From an uncultured cyanobacterium (GTDB taxonomy: Bacteria; Cyanobacteriota; Cyanobacteriia; PCC-6307; Cyanobiaceae), in assembly GCA_903882285.1 (NCBI GenBank), contig CAIRWM010000022.1, forward strand, positions 1 through 39,528: 39,528 nt of DNA, read 5' to 3'. The first letter of the stretch is position 1. Every line of letters starts with the position of its first letter. Made by a program: the position numbers and the translations under genes. This document shows, piece by piece, positions 29,034 to 38,260 of the stretch. The notes below the pieces were generated by a model. That model saw nothing but the letters and a program-made list of their open reading frames with translations. It had not been told where the DNA came from and made no database searches.

Positions 29034-29763
29034 CGCGGGGTTCGACGATGCGCTGGAACAGATAGCCGGTGCCCCGGGCCGTGAGGATCAGCTCGGGGTT
29101 AGCCGGATCATCCTCCAGTTTGGAGCGCAGCCGGGAGATATGGACATCCACCACCCGCGTGTCCACGTGACGTTCGGGGGTGTAGCCCCACACCTCTTTG
29201 AGTATTTCGCCGCGGCTGAACGGTTCGCCCGAGCGGCTCACCAGGAGTTCCAGCAGGCTGAACTCCATGCCGGTGAGCCGGATGCGCTCCTCGCCTCGGT
29301 ACACCTGCCGCTTGTTGGTGTCGATGTGCAGGTCGCCGACCTGGATCACGCCGGAGTTGGGGATGCCGGCCACGTGCTCTTTCTCCACCCGGCGCAGCAC
29401 GCAGCGGATGCGGGCCTCCAGCTCCTTGGGGCTGAACGGTTTGACCACGTAGTCGTCGGCGCCCAGTTCCAGCCCGGTGATGCGGTCGGCCACATCGCCC
29501 AGGGCCGTGAGCATCACGATCGGCACATCGGATTCCTTGCGCAGCTCCTGGCAGACGCCGTAGCCATCGAGCTTCGGCATCATCACGTCGAGCACCACCA
29601 GGTCGGGGGGGGTGCGGTGGAAGGCCTCCAAAGCCTCCTCGCCGTCGCAGGCCGTAACGACCTGATAGCCAATCATCGACAGGCGGGTTTCCAGGATCCG
29701 GCGGATGCTGGCCTCATCGTCGACGACGAGGATGGTCTCCTTCGCAGGGGTGGAGGTTGTCAT
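29005..29763 (-). CDS. rpaB: OmpR-family response regulator RpaB
   Basis: Essential cyanobacterial regulator of high-light and photosystem genes, binding HLR1 sites. The 252-residue product has a receiver domain (ILVVDDEASIRRIL, phospho-acceptor in LVVLDVMMPKLDG near residue 61, then VKPFSPKELEARI) and an OmpR-type winged-helix domain. The C-terminal DNA-binding region [17 protein letters not shown], then VVDVHISRLRSKLEDDPANPE, is very close to known RpaB. The ATG at 29763 is chosen because MTTSTPAKETILVVDDE is a normal N-terminus; the frame is open 39 codons further. It heads the lipid gene block and is divergent from radA. Confidence 0.95.
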   Translation of the reverse strand: MTTSTPAKETILVVDDEASIRRILETRLSMIGYQVVTACDGEEALEAFHRTPPDLVVLDVMMPKLDGYGVCQELRKESDVPIVMLTALGDVADRITGLELGADDYVVKPFSPKELEARIRCVLRRVEKEHVAGIPNSGVIQVGDLHIDTNKRQVYRGEERIRLTGMEFSLLELLVSRSGEPFSRGEILKEVWGYTPERHVDTRVVDVHISRLRSKLEDDPANPELILTARGTGYLFQRIVEPRVDPVATEGA

Positions 29764-29929
29764 CGCGCCGAGGGGAGCTCCTGTGGGTGCACGGGTGGGT
29801 GCGCCGGGGATTGCGCCAGGGTCATCAGGCCGCGTCCACGTACTCGCATCCGATCTACTGAAAGGGCCTGAGGGCCTCAAGATTCACTGAACGCCACCTT
29901 TCTTCACAGTCCCTTTCGCCATTGCCGCC
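29764..29929. promoter_or_regulatory. Divergent region between rpaB and radA
   Basis: This 166-base gap must carry both promoters. It contains a short near-palindrome, TGAGGGCCTCA at 29869-29879, and an AT-richer stretch near 29880-29910. I found no clear HLR1 pair that would show RpaB autoregulation. Confidence 0.4.
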
Positions 29930-31393
29930 GTGCCCCGTTCCAGCTCCTCCTACGTCTGCCAGGCCTGCGGGGCCCGCACCCGCCAGTTCTTCGGTCGCTG
30001 CGCGTCCTGTGGCGGCTGGAACACCCTGGTGGAGCAGGTGGAGGCGGTTGCCGACAGCCGCCGCCGCCGGCCCGTGGCCAGCGCCGCCGAGACGACGGCC
30101 CGTGAGCGCCAGCCACGGCGATCCGAGCCGATCCAGACCGTGGGCGAGCGGCCCCTGCAGCGCCTGCCCAGCGGCTACGACGAATTCGACCGGGTGCTCG
30201 GCGGCGGCCTGGTGCCTGGCTCGTTGGTGCTGCTGGGCGGTGACCCCGGCATCGGCAAGAGCACCTTGCTGCTGCAGAGCGCCCGGGCCATGGCCAGCCG
30301 CGTCAGCGTGCTCTACGTGAGTGCGGAGGAGTCGTCCCAGCAGGTGAAGCTGCGCTGGCGGCGCCTGGGCGAAAGGGCCACCCCGGAGCCCGCAACTGAG
30401 CTCGCCTCTGCCCCCCCCTCTGAACCACCCTCCGATCTGCAGCTGCTCGCCGAGACCGATCTGGAATTGGTGCTGCAGGAACTGGAGAGCCTGCGGCCGG
30501 CGGTGGCGATCATCGACAGCATTCAGGCCCTGCACGACGGCGAACTCGGCAGCGCCCCCGGCTCGGTGGCCCAGGTGCGCGAGTGCGCCGCGGCCCTGGC
30601 CCGCATCGCCAAGGGCCAGGACACGGCCCTGCTGCTGGTGGGTCACGTGACCAAGGAGGGGATGCTTGCCGGACCCAAGGTGCTGGAACACCTGGTTGAT
30701 GCGGTGCTCACCTTCGAGGGCGACCGCTTCGCCAGCCACCGGCTGCTGCGGGCGGTGAAGAACCGCTTCGGTGCCACCCATGAGCTCGGGGTGTTCGAGA
30801 TGCGGGGCCAGGGCTTGGCGGAGGTCACCAACCCCAGCGAGCTCTTTCTGGCCAGCGGGGAGCCGAGTGCCGGCACCGCCACCCTGGTGGCCTGCGAGGG
30901 CACCAGGCCCCTGGTGGTCGACCTGCAGGCGCTGGTGAGCAGCACCAGCTACGCCAGCCCGCGCCGCAGCGCCACCGGCATTGCCGTGAACCGGCTGCAC
31001 CAGATCCTGGCGGTACTGGAGAAACACCTGGGCCTGCCCCTGTCGCGCTTCGACTGCTACCTGGCGGTGGCCGGTGGCCTGGAGGTGGAGGAGCCGGCGG
31101 CTGATCTGGGGGTGGCGGCTGCCGTTGTCGCCAGTTACCGGGATCTCACCCTGCCGGCCGGCACGGTGCTGGTGGGGGAGCTGGGTTTGGGCGGCCAGCT
31201 GCGGCCGGTGGGTCAGTTGGAGCTGCGGCTGCAGGAGGCGGCGCGGCTGGGGTTCCACCGCGCCGTGGTGCCGCGGGGCACCGGCCTGGCCGGGCCGGCC
31301 GCGGCCATGGGCCTGCAGCTGCTGGAGGCCGGCAGCGTGGCCGAGGCGCTGGTGGCCGCCTTGGGGGTGGATCCGGCCGATGATCGGGCCTGA
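29930..31393 (+). CDS. radA: DNA repair protein RadA
   Basis: RecA-like motor that helps branch migration in recombination. The 487-residue product has an N-terminal zinc finger (Cys10, Cys13, Cys24, Cys27), Walker A GGDPGIGKST at about 103-112, Walker B-like AIIDSIQALHD near 193, the RadA-specific KNRFG motif near 281, and a Lon-like C-terminal domain (PAADLGVAAAVVASYRDL and LVGELGLGGQLRPV). The start is GTG. A Pro/Ala/Ser-rich insert near residues 147-165 makes it somewhat longer than typical. It converges with ycf3, 32 bases apart. Confidence 0.95.
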   Translation: MPRSSSSYVCQACGARTRQFFGRCASCGGWNTLVEQVEAVADSRRRRPVASAAETTARERQPRRSEPIQTVGERPLQRLPSGYDEFDRVLGGGLVPGSLVLLGGDPGIGKSTLLLQSARAMASRVSVLYVSAEESSQQVKLRWRRLGERATPEPATELASAPPSEPPSDLQLLAETDLELVLQELESLRPAVAIIDSIQALHDGELGSAPGSVAQVRECAAALARIAKGQDTALLLVGHVTKEGMLAGPKVLEHLVDAVLTFEGDRFASHRLLRAVKNRFGATHELGVFEMRGQGLAEVTNPSELFLASGEPSAGTATLVACEGTRPLVVDLQALVSSTSYASPRRSATGIAVNRLHQILAVLEKHLGLPLSRFDCYLAVAGGLEVEEPAADLGVAAAVVASYRDLTLPAGTVLVGELGLGGQLRPVGQLELRLQEAARLGFHRAVVPRGTGLAGPAAAMGLQLLEAGSVAEALVAALGVDPADDRA

Positions 31394-31425
31394 GGTTCAC
31401 CGGTGGGTTGCGAAGCCGCAGGATT

Positions 31426-31947
31426 TCAGAAATAAACGTCGACGCTGCCGCGGCCGCTGGTCTTGAGCCAGTTCTGGGCTTCGATGTAATTGTTGGGTGC
31501 CATGCGGATCGCCTTGCCCCAGAAATCGGCGGCCAGGTCGAAGCAGCGGTCGGCCTCGTCGGCATCCCCGCGCTCCTGGGCGATGGAGCCGAGGTGGTGA
31601 TGGATCACAGCCATGTTGTTGAGCACTTGGGGCATCTTGTTGTTGAGCTCCAGGGCCTGGCCGTAGTAATCGAGGGCCTTCTCGTGTTCACCGTTGCTGG
31701 CAAATACCAGCGCCATGTTGTAAAGGATGAAGGCGCGGTCGTTCGGGTCGTCCTCCAGGGTGAGGGCCTCCTCGTAGTTCTCCAGAGCCTCGGCGTATTC
31801 GCCATCGGCCTGGGCGCTCATGCCGTCGCGGTAGTAGGCGAAGGCCTCCTTGGCTCGCTTGTTCGTGGGCAGCACCTTGAGGATCAGGTCCGCCATCACC
31901 GTGAAGCTCTTGTCGATGAAGTTGTCGTTGCGCTGGGAGCGGGGCAC
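31426..31947 (-). CDS. ycf3: Photosystem I assembly protein Ycf3 (TPR)
   Basis: Thylakoid-peripheral TPR protein needed to assemble PsaA/PsaB. The 173-residue product begins (GTG-)[28 protein letters not shown], the family N-terminus, followed by three TPR units ([55 protein letters not shown]; a third around [18 protein letters not shown]). The C-terminus [25 protein letters not shown] also matches. The GTG at 31947 is chosen since homology starts exactly there, although the frame is open upstream. It is divergent from the copper ATPase gene. Confidence 0.96.
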   Translation of the reverse strand: MPRSQRNDNFIDKSFTVMADLILKVLPTNKRAKEAFAYYRDGMSAQADGEYAEALENYEEALTLEDDPNDRAFILYNMALVFASNGEHEKALDYYGQALELNNKMPQVLNNMAVIHHHLGSIAQERGDADEADRCFDLAADFWGKAIRMAPNNYIEAQNWLKTSGRGSVDVYF

Positions 31948-32111
31948 GGCGGAAGGCTCGGACGATGCGGGTCTGAGCACCATCCTGCCCGGTTCAGGCC
32001 GTCTGGGGTGCTGCTGAACGGTGATCTCCCTAGCGTTGGTACCCGCCGGGTCGAGGACTCTCGCCCTCTCCTGCCATCGCGTTGACCCCTTCCGCCGCCC
32101 CCGGGGCCGCC

Positions 32112-34598
32112 ATGCCGTCCCCGACCCAAGCGCCCCCAGCCCCTGGGCCCCAGGTCCCCGCGCCGCCCGTTTCCCTGGCCGGGGCCGCCCCTTCCGCCAG
32201 CGCCGTGCTGCTGGAGGTGGAGGGCATGAAGTGCGGCGGCTGTGTGCGGGCCGTGGAAGAGCGCCTGCGCCAGCAGCCCGGGGTGCGCCAGGCAAGCGTC
32301 AATCTGCTCACCCGCACCGCCTGGCTGGAGCTGGAGCCGGGGCTTGCCGAGACGTCCCCGGCGGCCGATCCGCTCCAGGCCGTGGTGGCGAGCCTGGCGG
32401 CGCTCGGCTTCCAGGCCCGCCTGCGCGAGGAGGGGCAGGACCTCCCCAGCTGGCGCCAGCGCCTGCAGGAGCGGGACTGGTGGCAGCGCTGGCGCCAGCT
32501 GGTGGTGGCCCTGATGCTGGTGCTCGTCTCCAGCGTGGGCCACCTGGCGGACGCCGGCCAGCTGCCCTGGCGCGATCCCTTCGGATTGCTTGCCAGTCCC
32601 TGGGTGCACGGCCTGGTGGCCAGCCTTGCCCTCGCCGGACCCGGCCGCCCCATTCTGGTGCGGGGAGGCCGCGCCGCCCTCGCCGGCCTGCCGACCATGG
32701 ACACCCTGGTGGGACTGGGTGTGGCCAGCGCCTGGGGCGCCAGCGTGGTGGGGCTGCTGTGGCCGGCCAGCGGCTGGCCCTGTTTTTTCAACGAGCCGGT
32801 GATGCTGCTTGGCTTCGTGCTGGCCGGACGTTTCCTGGAGGAACGGGCCCGCTATCGCACCAGTCGGGCCATCCAGGAGTTGGCCGAGCTGCAGCCCGAC
32901 CACGCCCTGCTGCTGGTGGACGAGGGGCCGCCCCGTCCGGTGCGGGTGGGGGGGCTGCGCCCCGGTGATCGCCTGCAACTGCTGCCCGGTGACCGGGTCC
33001 CCGTCGATGGGGTCGTGCGGGAGGGCAGCGCCGCGGTGGATCTCTCCGCCCTCACCGGCGAACCCCTTCCCGTGCCAGCCGTCGCCGGCAGCGAGCTGGC
33101 TGCTGGCGCTCTGGTGCTCGACGCCGCCCTGGTGCTGGAGGTGCGTCGCTGCGGCGCCAAGAGCGCCATCGCTCGCATCATGCACCTGGTGGAGCAGGCC
33201 CAGGCCCGCAAGGCTCCGATCCAGGGCCTGGCGGATAGGGTGGCCGGACGCTTCGCTGTGGTCGTGCTGGCCCTGGCCCTGGCCACCTTCCTGTTTTGGT
33301 GGCTCTGGGGCACCAGGCTCTGGCCGGGTGTGCTCGCCGCCGCCTCGCCGATGGGCGGCCATCACGGCCATGCGTTGCCCGGGGCGACGGCCACCACCCC
33401 ACTTGCCCTTGCGTTGCAGCTGGCGATCGCCGTGCTCGTCGTGGCCTGCCCTTGCGCCCTGGGGCTGGCCACGCCCACGGCGATCAGCGTCGGCTGCGGC
33501 CGCGCCGCCCGGGCTGGCCTGCTGTTCCGGGGCGGCGATGCGATCGAGACCGCCACCCGGCTGCGCACGGTGCTGTTCGACAAGACCGGCACCCTCACCC
33601 TGGGGCGCCCGCTGGTCACCGCGGTGGAGGTGCTTCCGCCGGAGCCCGAGCCGCTCAGCGCCGATGGTAGGGCCGCTGAATGCGAAGGCGTCAGCGCGAA
33701 TCGACTGCTGCAGTGCGCCGCCAGCCTTGAGCAGCAGAGCCGCCATCCCCTGGCCCATGCTCTGCTGCAGGAGGCGCAACGCCGCGGCCTGACCCTGCTG
33801 CCGGTGCTGCAGTGCCGCAGCATCAGCGGCGAGGGGCTGGAGGGGCGTCTGGAGGGGGTCGAGGCGCCGCTGCGGGTGGGGCGCCTCGACTGGCTCGTCA
33901 ATGGCGGGCTGCCCCTGGCCGCCGAGGCCGCCAGCCGCTTTGCCCAGCTCGAGACCTGCGGCGCCAGTGTGCTGGCCGTGGCCCAGGGGCAGCGGCTGCT
34001 CGGGCTGGTGGCCGTGCAGGATCAGCCCCGGGCCGATGCCGCCGCCACCCTGGTGAACCTGCGCGCCCGCGGCCTGCAGCTCGGCTTGCTCAGCGGTGAC
34101 CGCCAAGCGGCGGTGCATTGCCTGGGTGGCCTGCTGGGCCTGCAGCGCGACGAACTCGCCTGGGAGCTGCGCCCGGAGCAGAAGCTCAGGCGGATCCTGG
34201 CCGCCGGGCAGCGGGGGCCGGTGGCGATGGTCGGCGATGGCATCAATGACGCCCCGGCGCTCGCCGCCGCCGATCTGGGCATCGCCATCGGCACCGGTAC
34301 CCAGATCGCCCAGGAGAGCGCCGCCCTCGTGGTGATGGGCGATCGCCTTGATGGGGTGGTCGAGGCGCTGGAGATTGCCGGCAGCACGATGGCCAAGGTG
34401 CGTCAGAATCTCGCCTGGGCCTTCGGCTACAACCTGATCGTGCTGCCGATCGCGGCCGGAGCGCTGCTGCCCCGCTTTGGTGTGCTGCTCTCTCCACCAC
34501 TGGCGGCCCTGCTCATGGCCCTGAGCTCGATCACGGTGGTGGTCAACGCCCTGCTGCTGCAGGATGGGCGCGGTCGTCGGGGGGAGCAGCCGGGGTGA
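32112..34598 (+). CDS. ctaA: Copper-transporting P1B-type ATPase, CtaA-like
   Basis: Imports or moves Cu(I) toward plastocyanin and cytochrome oxidase; CtaA is the plasma-membrane pump in Synechocystis. The 828-residue product has an N-terminal metal domain with GMKCGGC (residues 38-44), the LTGEPLPV actuator motif, the transport site ACPCALG (Cys446, Cys448), the phosphorylation site DKTGTLT (Asp490), [10 protein letters not shown] and [18 protein letters not shown]. The single GMxCxGC is of CtaA rather than PacS style. A TTG at 32082 is ten codons upstream. An odd GGHHGH loop lies just before the CPC helix. The stop overlaps tmk (GTGA at 34595). Confidence 0.93.
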   Translation: MPSPTQAPPAPGPQVPAPPVSLAGAAPSASAVLLEVEGMKCGGCVRAVEERLRQQPGVRQASVNLLTRTAWLELEPGLAETSPAADPLQAVVASLAALGFQARLREEGQDLPSWRQRLQERDWWQRWRQLVVALMLVLVSSVGHLADAGQLPWRDPFGLLASPWVHGLVASLALAGPGRPILVRGGRAALAGLPTMDTLVGLGVASAWGASVVGLLWPASGWPCFFNEPVMLLGFVLAGRFLEERARYRTSRAIQELAELQPDHALLLVDEGPPRPVRVGGLRPGDRLQLLPGDRVPVDGVVREGSAAVDLSALTGEPLPVPAVAGSELAAGALVLDAALVLEVRRCGAKSAIARIMHLVEQAQARKAPIQGLADRVAGRFAVVVLALALATFLFWWLWGTRLWPGVLAAASPMGGHHGHALPGATATTPLALALQLAIAVLVVACPCALGLATPTAISVGCGRAARAGLLFRGGDAIETATRLRTVLFDKTGTLTLGRPLVTAVEVLPPEPEPLSADGRAAECEGVSANRLLQCAASLEQQSRHPLAHALLQEAQRRGLTLLPVLQCRSISGEGLEGRLEGVEAPLRVGRLDWLVNGGLPLAAEAASRFAQLETCGASVLAVAQGQRLLGLVAVQDQPRADAAATLVNLRARGLQLGLLSGDRQAAVHCLGGLLGLQRDELAWELRPEQKLRRILAAGQRGPVAMVGDGINDAPALAAADLGIAIGTGTQIAQESAALVVMGDRLDGVVEALEIAGSTMAKVRQNLAWAFGYNLIVLPIAAGALLPRFGVLLSPPLAALLMALSSITVVVNALLLQDGRGRRGEQPG

Positions 34599-35290
34599 AG
34601 GCGACCAAGACTGCCGGGACGGCCGCAACGGCCCCGGGCCCATCCACCGGCTCCCGGGGCCGCTTCCTGGTGCTGGAAGGCATCGATGGCTGCGGCAAGA
34701 CCACCCAGCTCGCCTTCCTGAGCCAGTGGCTGCCGACCAGCGGCCTGCTGGCGCCGGGCGCCCGCCTGCATCTCACCCGTGAGCCCGGCGGCACTCCCCT
34801 TGGCCAGGCCCTGCGCCAGCTGCTGCTCCATCCGCCGGAGGCGGCCGCCCCCTGCAGCACGGCCGAGCTGCTGCTCTATGCCGCCGACCGGGCTCAGCAC
34901 GTTGAGAGCACGATCCGGCCGGCCCTCGAGGCCGGCGATTGGGTGCTCTGTGACCGCTTCAGCGGCTCCACCGCGGCCTACCAGGGCTACGGCCGGGGGC
35001 TGTCCCTGGCCGTGATCGAACAGCTGGAGGCGATGGCCACCGGCGGGCTTGAGGCAGATCTCACCCTCTGGCTGGATCTGCCGCTGGCGGAGTCGCTGCG
35101 GCGCCGCAGCGGCCGCGCCGCCGATCGGATCGAGGCCTCCGGCCAGGCCTTTCTGGAGCGCGTCGCCGACGGCTTCGCCCGCCTGGCCATGCAGCGCCGC
35201 TGGCAGCGCCTCGATGCCCATCAGGCCCCTGAGCAGGTGAGCCAGGCCAGCGCGCGGCTGCTGCTGGAGCGCTTCGGGGCCGGGGGCTGA
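34595..35290 (+). CDS. tmk: Thymidylate kinase
   Basis: Phosphorylates dTMP to dTDP. The 231-residue product has a P-loop LEGIDGCGKTTQLAFL (near residue 27), a TREPGGTPLGQALRQLLL segment, the ADRAQHV region, CDRFSGSTAAYQGYGRG and a short lid with RRRSGRAADRIE. About 22 low-complexity residues (Thr/Ala/Gly/Pro) precede the core; they may be real or reflect an internal start. The GTG start overlaps the ctaA stop, and holB begins immediately after the tmk stop. Confidence 0.95.
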   Translation: MKATKTAGTAATAPGPSTGSRGRFLVLEGIDGCGKTTQLAFLSQWLPTSGLLAPGARLHLTREPGGTPLGQALRQLLLHPPEAAAPCSTAELLLYAADRAQHVESTIRPALEAGDWVLCDRFSGSTAAYQGYGRGLSLAVIEQLEAMATGGLEADLTLWLDLPLAESLRRRSGRAADRIEASGQAFLERVADGFARLAMQRRWQRLDAHQAPEQVSQASARLLLERFGAGG

Positions 35291-36268
35291 ATGGCCGGGC
35301 TGTTTGCCGATCTGCTCGGGCAGCCCCGGGCCGTGGCCCTGCTGGAGGCCAGCCTCGAGAGGCAGCGCCTCGCCCCGGCCTATCTCTTCGCCGGGGCAGA
35401 CGGCGTGGGGCGGCGGCTGGCGACCCTGCGTTTTCTGGAGGGCGTCCTGGTGGGACCGCAGCGCTGGTCCGGCGGCGATCCAGACCTGCGCCGCCGGCTG
35501 GCCGCCGGCAACCATCCTGATCTGCTCTGGGTGGAGCCCATGTACCAGCATCAGGGCCGGCTGGTGCCGCTCTCCGAGGCGCAGAGGGAGGGGGTGAGTC
35601 GTCGCTCGCCGCCCCAGATGCGCCTGGAGCAGGTGCGCGAGGTGTCGCGCTTCCTGGCCCGCCGGCCCGTGGAGGCGCCGGGCTGCCTGGTGGTGCTGGA
35701 GGGGGCCGAGGCGATGGCGGAGGGCGCGGCCAACGCCCTGCTCAAGACCCTTGAGGAACCCGGCGCCGGGATGATCATCCTGATCAGCGCCGCTCCGGAG
35801 CGCTTGCTCAGCACGATCCGCTCACGCTGCCAGCAGATTCCCTTCGTGCGCCTGTCTCCCGCCCTGGTGGCCCAGGTGCTGGCCGGCCTGCCTCCGGATC
35901 CGGCCGCGACCATCGCCGCGCGGGCCGACCCCGCCGAACTGCTCGAACTGGCGGCTGGTTCCCCCGGCGCCCTGCTCGAACACCGCCACCAGTGGCAGGC
36001 GCTGCCGGAGGGCCTGGCGGAGAGGCTGCTGCAGCTGGGTCGCGATCCGCTGGAGGCCCTGGCCTTGGCCCGGGACCTCACGGAGGTCCTCGATGGAGAG
36101 CAGCAGCTGTGGCTGCTGAGCTGGTGGCAGCTGGCCCTGTGGCGTCGGCGCGGCCCTGGGGTGGACCTGGCTCGGCTCGAGCGCCTGCGGGGCCAGTTGC
36201 TTTCGTATGTCCAGGCCCGGCTGGCCTGGGAGGTGGCGCTGCTGGAGCTGGCCGGCTGCGGCGGCTAG
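35291..36268 (+). CDS. holB: DNA polymerase III subunit delta-prime
   Basis: Clamp-loader subunit. The 325-residue product shows an AAA+ fold with QPRAVALLEASLERQRLAPAYLFAGADGVGRRL, in which the Walker A Lys is replaced (GADGVGRR), as expected for the non-hydrolysing delta-prime, and the sensor region EGAANALLKTLEEPG followed by RSRCQQIPF. The zinc Cys cluster of E. coli HolB is not seen. It directly abuts tmk, and its TAG is shared by the end of the minus-strand relic that follows. Confidence 0.9.
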   Translation: MAGLFADLLGQPRAVALLEASLERQRLAPAYLFAGADGVGRRLATLRFLEGVLVGPQRWSGGDPDLRRRLAAGNHPDLLWVEPMYQHQGRLVPLSEAQREGVSRRSPPQMRLEQVREVSRFLARRPVEAPGCLVVLEGAEAMAEGAANALLKTLEEPGAGMIILISAAPERLLSTIRSRCQQIPFVRLSPALVAQVLAGLPPDPAATIAARADPAELLELAAGSPGALLEHRHQWQALPEGLAERLLQLGRDPLEALALARDLTEVLDGEQQLWLLSWWQLALWRRRGPGVDLARLERLRGQLLSYVQARLAWEVALLELAGCGG

Positions 36269-36923
36269 GTGGAGGCGCTCTGGGGAAGGATCCGATTGAT
36301 GGAGGTTGCATCGATGCGGCAACGGCCGCCTGCGTCCTCGATCACCAGTTCCTCGAACACGTGGCCCGCTCGCAGCGCCTCGTGGGCGCAATGCTGCCGC
36401 TGCAGCAAGGGGGGAGCCCGTCACTTCGTCGGTGTCCCCCATCAGGGCCATCAGGGCCGCCTGGCCGCGGCGCAGTCCCTCGGGACCCAGCCGCATGATC
36501 GGGCTGTTGGCGTTGAGGGGATGGCTGAGGGGCGCGGTGCTGGGCACGCGCCGCTGCACCAGAGCCGGCTCGATCTCTTCGTCCACGAAGCAGCACAGCC
36601 CGTAGCTGACAGTCAGCCAGTAGCTGGGATCGTCGGTGACAAAGCGGCAGAGCAGGTGTTCTGCATCCGAAGCGGTGAGGCCGAGCACCTGGCTGAAGCG
36701 CAGGGCGCGTCGACCTGCAGGAAGCGCAGAAAAACCAGGCCGGTGACGACCCCATCGGTGCATGGTCCTGCAGACCGGTGGGGTCGAGCTGGAAGATCAA
36801 GGTGAACAGCGGCCAGGGCATGCGCAGCAGGATTGTCAGCGTCTGGGCTCCCAGCCGATGCCAGGGGGGGGCTGGTGGCGGAGTTCAGCCAGGCGGTGTC
36901 GTATCGACCCGTGACTACGCCGC
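36264..36923 (-). pseudogene. Frameshifted gene of unknown family
   Basis: Coding-like protein can be read on the minus strand from about 36900 to a TAG at 36266-36264, but it jumps frame at least three times. Pieces in order: RYDTAWLNSATS; PPWHRLGAQTLTILLRMPW and FTLIFQLDPTGLQDHA; VTGLVFLRFLQVD; RALRFSQVLGLTASDAEHLL with PSYWLTVSYGLCCFVDEEIE and NSPIMRLGPEGLRRGQ; then LLQRQHCAHEALRAGHVFEE and AGGRCRIDATSINRILPQ. Shifts fall at a run of eight G (36864-36871), near 36750-36770, and at six G (36409-36414). I do not recognise the family. A decayed gene is likeliest; assembly error in homopolymers is the alternative. Confidence 0.7.
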
Positions 36924-37724
36924 CTAGGCGGCCTCGCTGCCGTTGGCGGCGGTGGCTGCGGTCTTCTGACGGGCTGCCCGGGCCTCGTGCATCACCGGCT
37001 CAAGGCTGCTGAGCTGATCGCCGGTGGGAAGCTCCAGGCAGTAGCCGGCGCCGTACACGGTCTTAATGAAGCGCGGCTTGCGCGGATCGGGCTCGAGCTT
37101 GGTGCGCAGGTGGCGCACGTGCACGCGGATGGTCTCGATGTCGTCGTCAGGCTCGTAGCCCCACACCTCCTTGAGGATCAGCGAGGGGGCCACCGTCTGG
37201 CCGTGCCTCTGCAGCAGGCAGTGCAGCAGCTCGAACTCCAGGTGGGTGAGCCGCACCGGCTGGTCGAACCAGATCGCCTCGAAGCGCTCCGGCACCAGGG
37301 TGAGGCTGCCGTAGCTGAGAATCTCGTTGTGCTTGGTGGATAGTGGTGCCCGTTCGCTGCGGCGCAGCAAAGCCTTGACGCGCACCATCAGCTCCTCGAG
37401 GTCAAAGGGCTTGGCCAGATAATCGTCGGCGCCGGAGTTGAAGCCGCTGACCTTGTCCTTGGTGCTGCCCAGGGCAGTGAGCATCAGGATCGGGATCTTG
37501 GCGGTGCGCTCATCCCGGCGCAGCCGCTGACACAGGGTGAGGCCGTCCACCTTTGGCAGCATCAGGTCCAGCAGGATCACGTCGGGGCTGTACTGCAGGG
37601 CCAGGGCCTGCCCCTTGATGCCGTCATCGGCCCGCTGCACGTCGAAGCCGCCGTGCTCGAGATGGCCGGCCACCAGCTCGCGCATGTCGCCGTCGTCTTC
37701 GATCAGCAGGATGCAGGGCTTCAT
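36924..37724 (-). CDS. rpaA: OmpR-family response regulator RpaA
   Basis: Output regulator of the cyanobacterial clock and of photosystem-phycobilisome energy balance. The 266-residue product from the ATG at 37724 has a receiver ([15 protein letters not shown], phospho-acceptor in [13 protein letters not shown] near 53, [13 protein letters not shown]) and a winged-helix domain with [18 protein letters not shown] and a [13 protein letters not shown] then [18 protein letters not shown] pattern typical of RpaA. The stretch past residue 245 is Ala-rich. No kai or sasA gene is in the window. The frame is open upstream, but homology starts here. Confidence 0.95.
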   Translation of the reverse strand: MKPCILLIEDDGDMRELVAGHLEHGGFDVQRADDGIKGQALALQYSPDVILLDLMLPKVDGLTLCQRLRRDERTAKIPILMLTALGSTKDKVSGFNSGADDYLAKPFDLEELMVRVKALLRRSERAPLSTKHNEILSYGSLTLVPERFEAIWFDQPVRLTHLEFELLHCLLQRHGQTVAPSLILKEVWGYEPDDDIETIRVHVRHLRTKLEPDPRKPRFIKTVYGAGYCLELPTGDQLSSLEPVMHEARAARQKTAATAANGSEAA

Positions 37725-38158
37725 GGCAGAGGGCGATGGGGCTTGGAGATGGGGGGTGAAAGAGAGGCGTCGCTGTCGGCGCCGCCGGAATCTTTGGCGG
37801 CACTGTGGCCCTTGGCGGGGGCTTTGGGCGCAACAAAAGAAAGGTTTTTGCAGGGGCATTCTCCCCGCTTTCGCCGAGGAATGCAGGGTGGCTCCGGGGG
37901 GGCGCTGTCAGCCTGGACACCAAACGTCTGACTCCTGCTGGCCTCCCATGGCGCCTACGGCACCAGAACGGGGTTCAGCACTGAAAGTCGCGGGGGCGGA
38001 CCCGCTGGCCCGGCGGCGGGATCTTCAGGATCTCTTCCAGCATTTTTGTTGCATTCCGGCCCGGATCATGGGTAGGCGTAGGCGATCGCACGGGTTCTAG
38101 GCATAGCTCGATATTGCCTCTGCCAGAGCGCCGGAGGCGCATCAGGCTGCTGGTGAAA
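37725..38158. promoter_or_regulatory. 434-base spacer upstream of rpaA
   Basis: This is the longest non-genic stretch after the ndh spacer. It contains an AT-containing leader near 37845-37860 (AAAGAAAGGTTTTTGC), a HIP1-type octamer GCGATCGC near 38080 and the small open frame at 37975-38043. It should hold the rpaA promoter and the trailer of tRNA-Asn. No HLR1 pair or clear terminator stood out. Confidence 0.5.
37975..38043 (-). CDS. Possible 22-codon small ORF upstream of rpaA
   Basis: On the minus strand an ATG at 38043 starts MLEEILKIPPPGQRVRPRDF followed by Gln, Cys and a TGA. The ATG is preceded by A/C-rich sequence (GCAACAAAA) with only GGA as a weak ribosome site. The first eight residues look helical and the rest basic. 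It could be a leader peptide, a remnant of a larger gene or chance. Confidence 0.2.
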   Translation of the reverse strand: MLEEILKIPPPGQRVRPRDFQC

Positions 38159-38230
38159 CTCCCCGGGCGGGATTCGAACCTGCGACCAATCGGTTAACAG
38201 CCGACCGCTCTACCACTGAGCTACCGAGGA
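38159..38230 (-). tRNA. trnN: tRNA-Asn (GUU)
   Basis: A 72-base cloverleaf on the minus strand. The acceptor stem is TCCTCGG with CCGGGGA and G73. The D arm is GCTC/GAGC. The anticodon stem GTCGG/CCGAT holds the loop CTGTTAA (anticodon GTT). The T loop is TTCGAAT. The T stem GCAGG/CCCGC has an A.C mismatch in the middle pair. CCA is not encoded (the sequence continues TTTCACC). It lies just downstream of the ECF-type ATPase gene and upstream of rpaA. Confidence 0.95.
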
Positions 38231-38260
38231 ATAGGCCCGCGTACCGGACCGGCAGTGACC

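Noticed and set aside
31992-32019. GTTCAG/CTGAAC inverted repeat in the ycf3-ctaA gap
   Set aside because: Six-base arms with a 16-base spacer are common by chance; no copper-regulator site pattern that I know of fits it.
31896-34643. Open frame of about 900 codons antisense to the copper ATPase gene
   Set aside because: It is rich in Gln, Gly, His and Ala with no domain, and mirrors a GC-rich gene whose codon bias suppresses stops on the other strand. The ATPase has all its motifs.
35822-36763. Minus-strand open frame running from the unknown relic into holB
   Set aside because: Only the part upstream of about 36410 looks like protein; the rest is antisense to holB and low-complexity. The relic's own frame shifts to a different one and stops at 36264.
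38078-38092. GCGATCGC octamers (HIP1)
   Set aside because: They occur here and inside genes (for example near 13090, 25747, 33423 and 34340), as expected for this common cyanobacterial sequence. They are not a specific feature.
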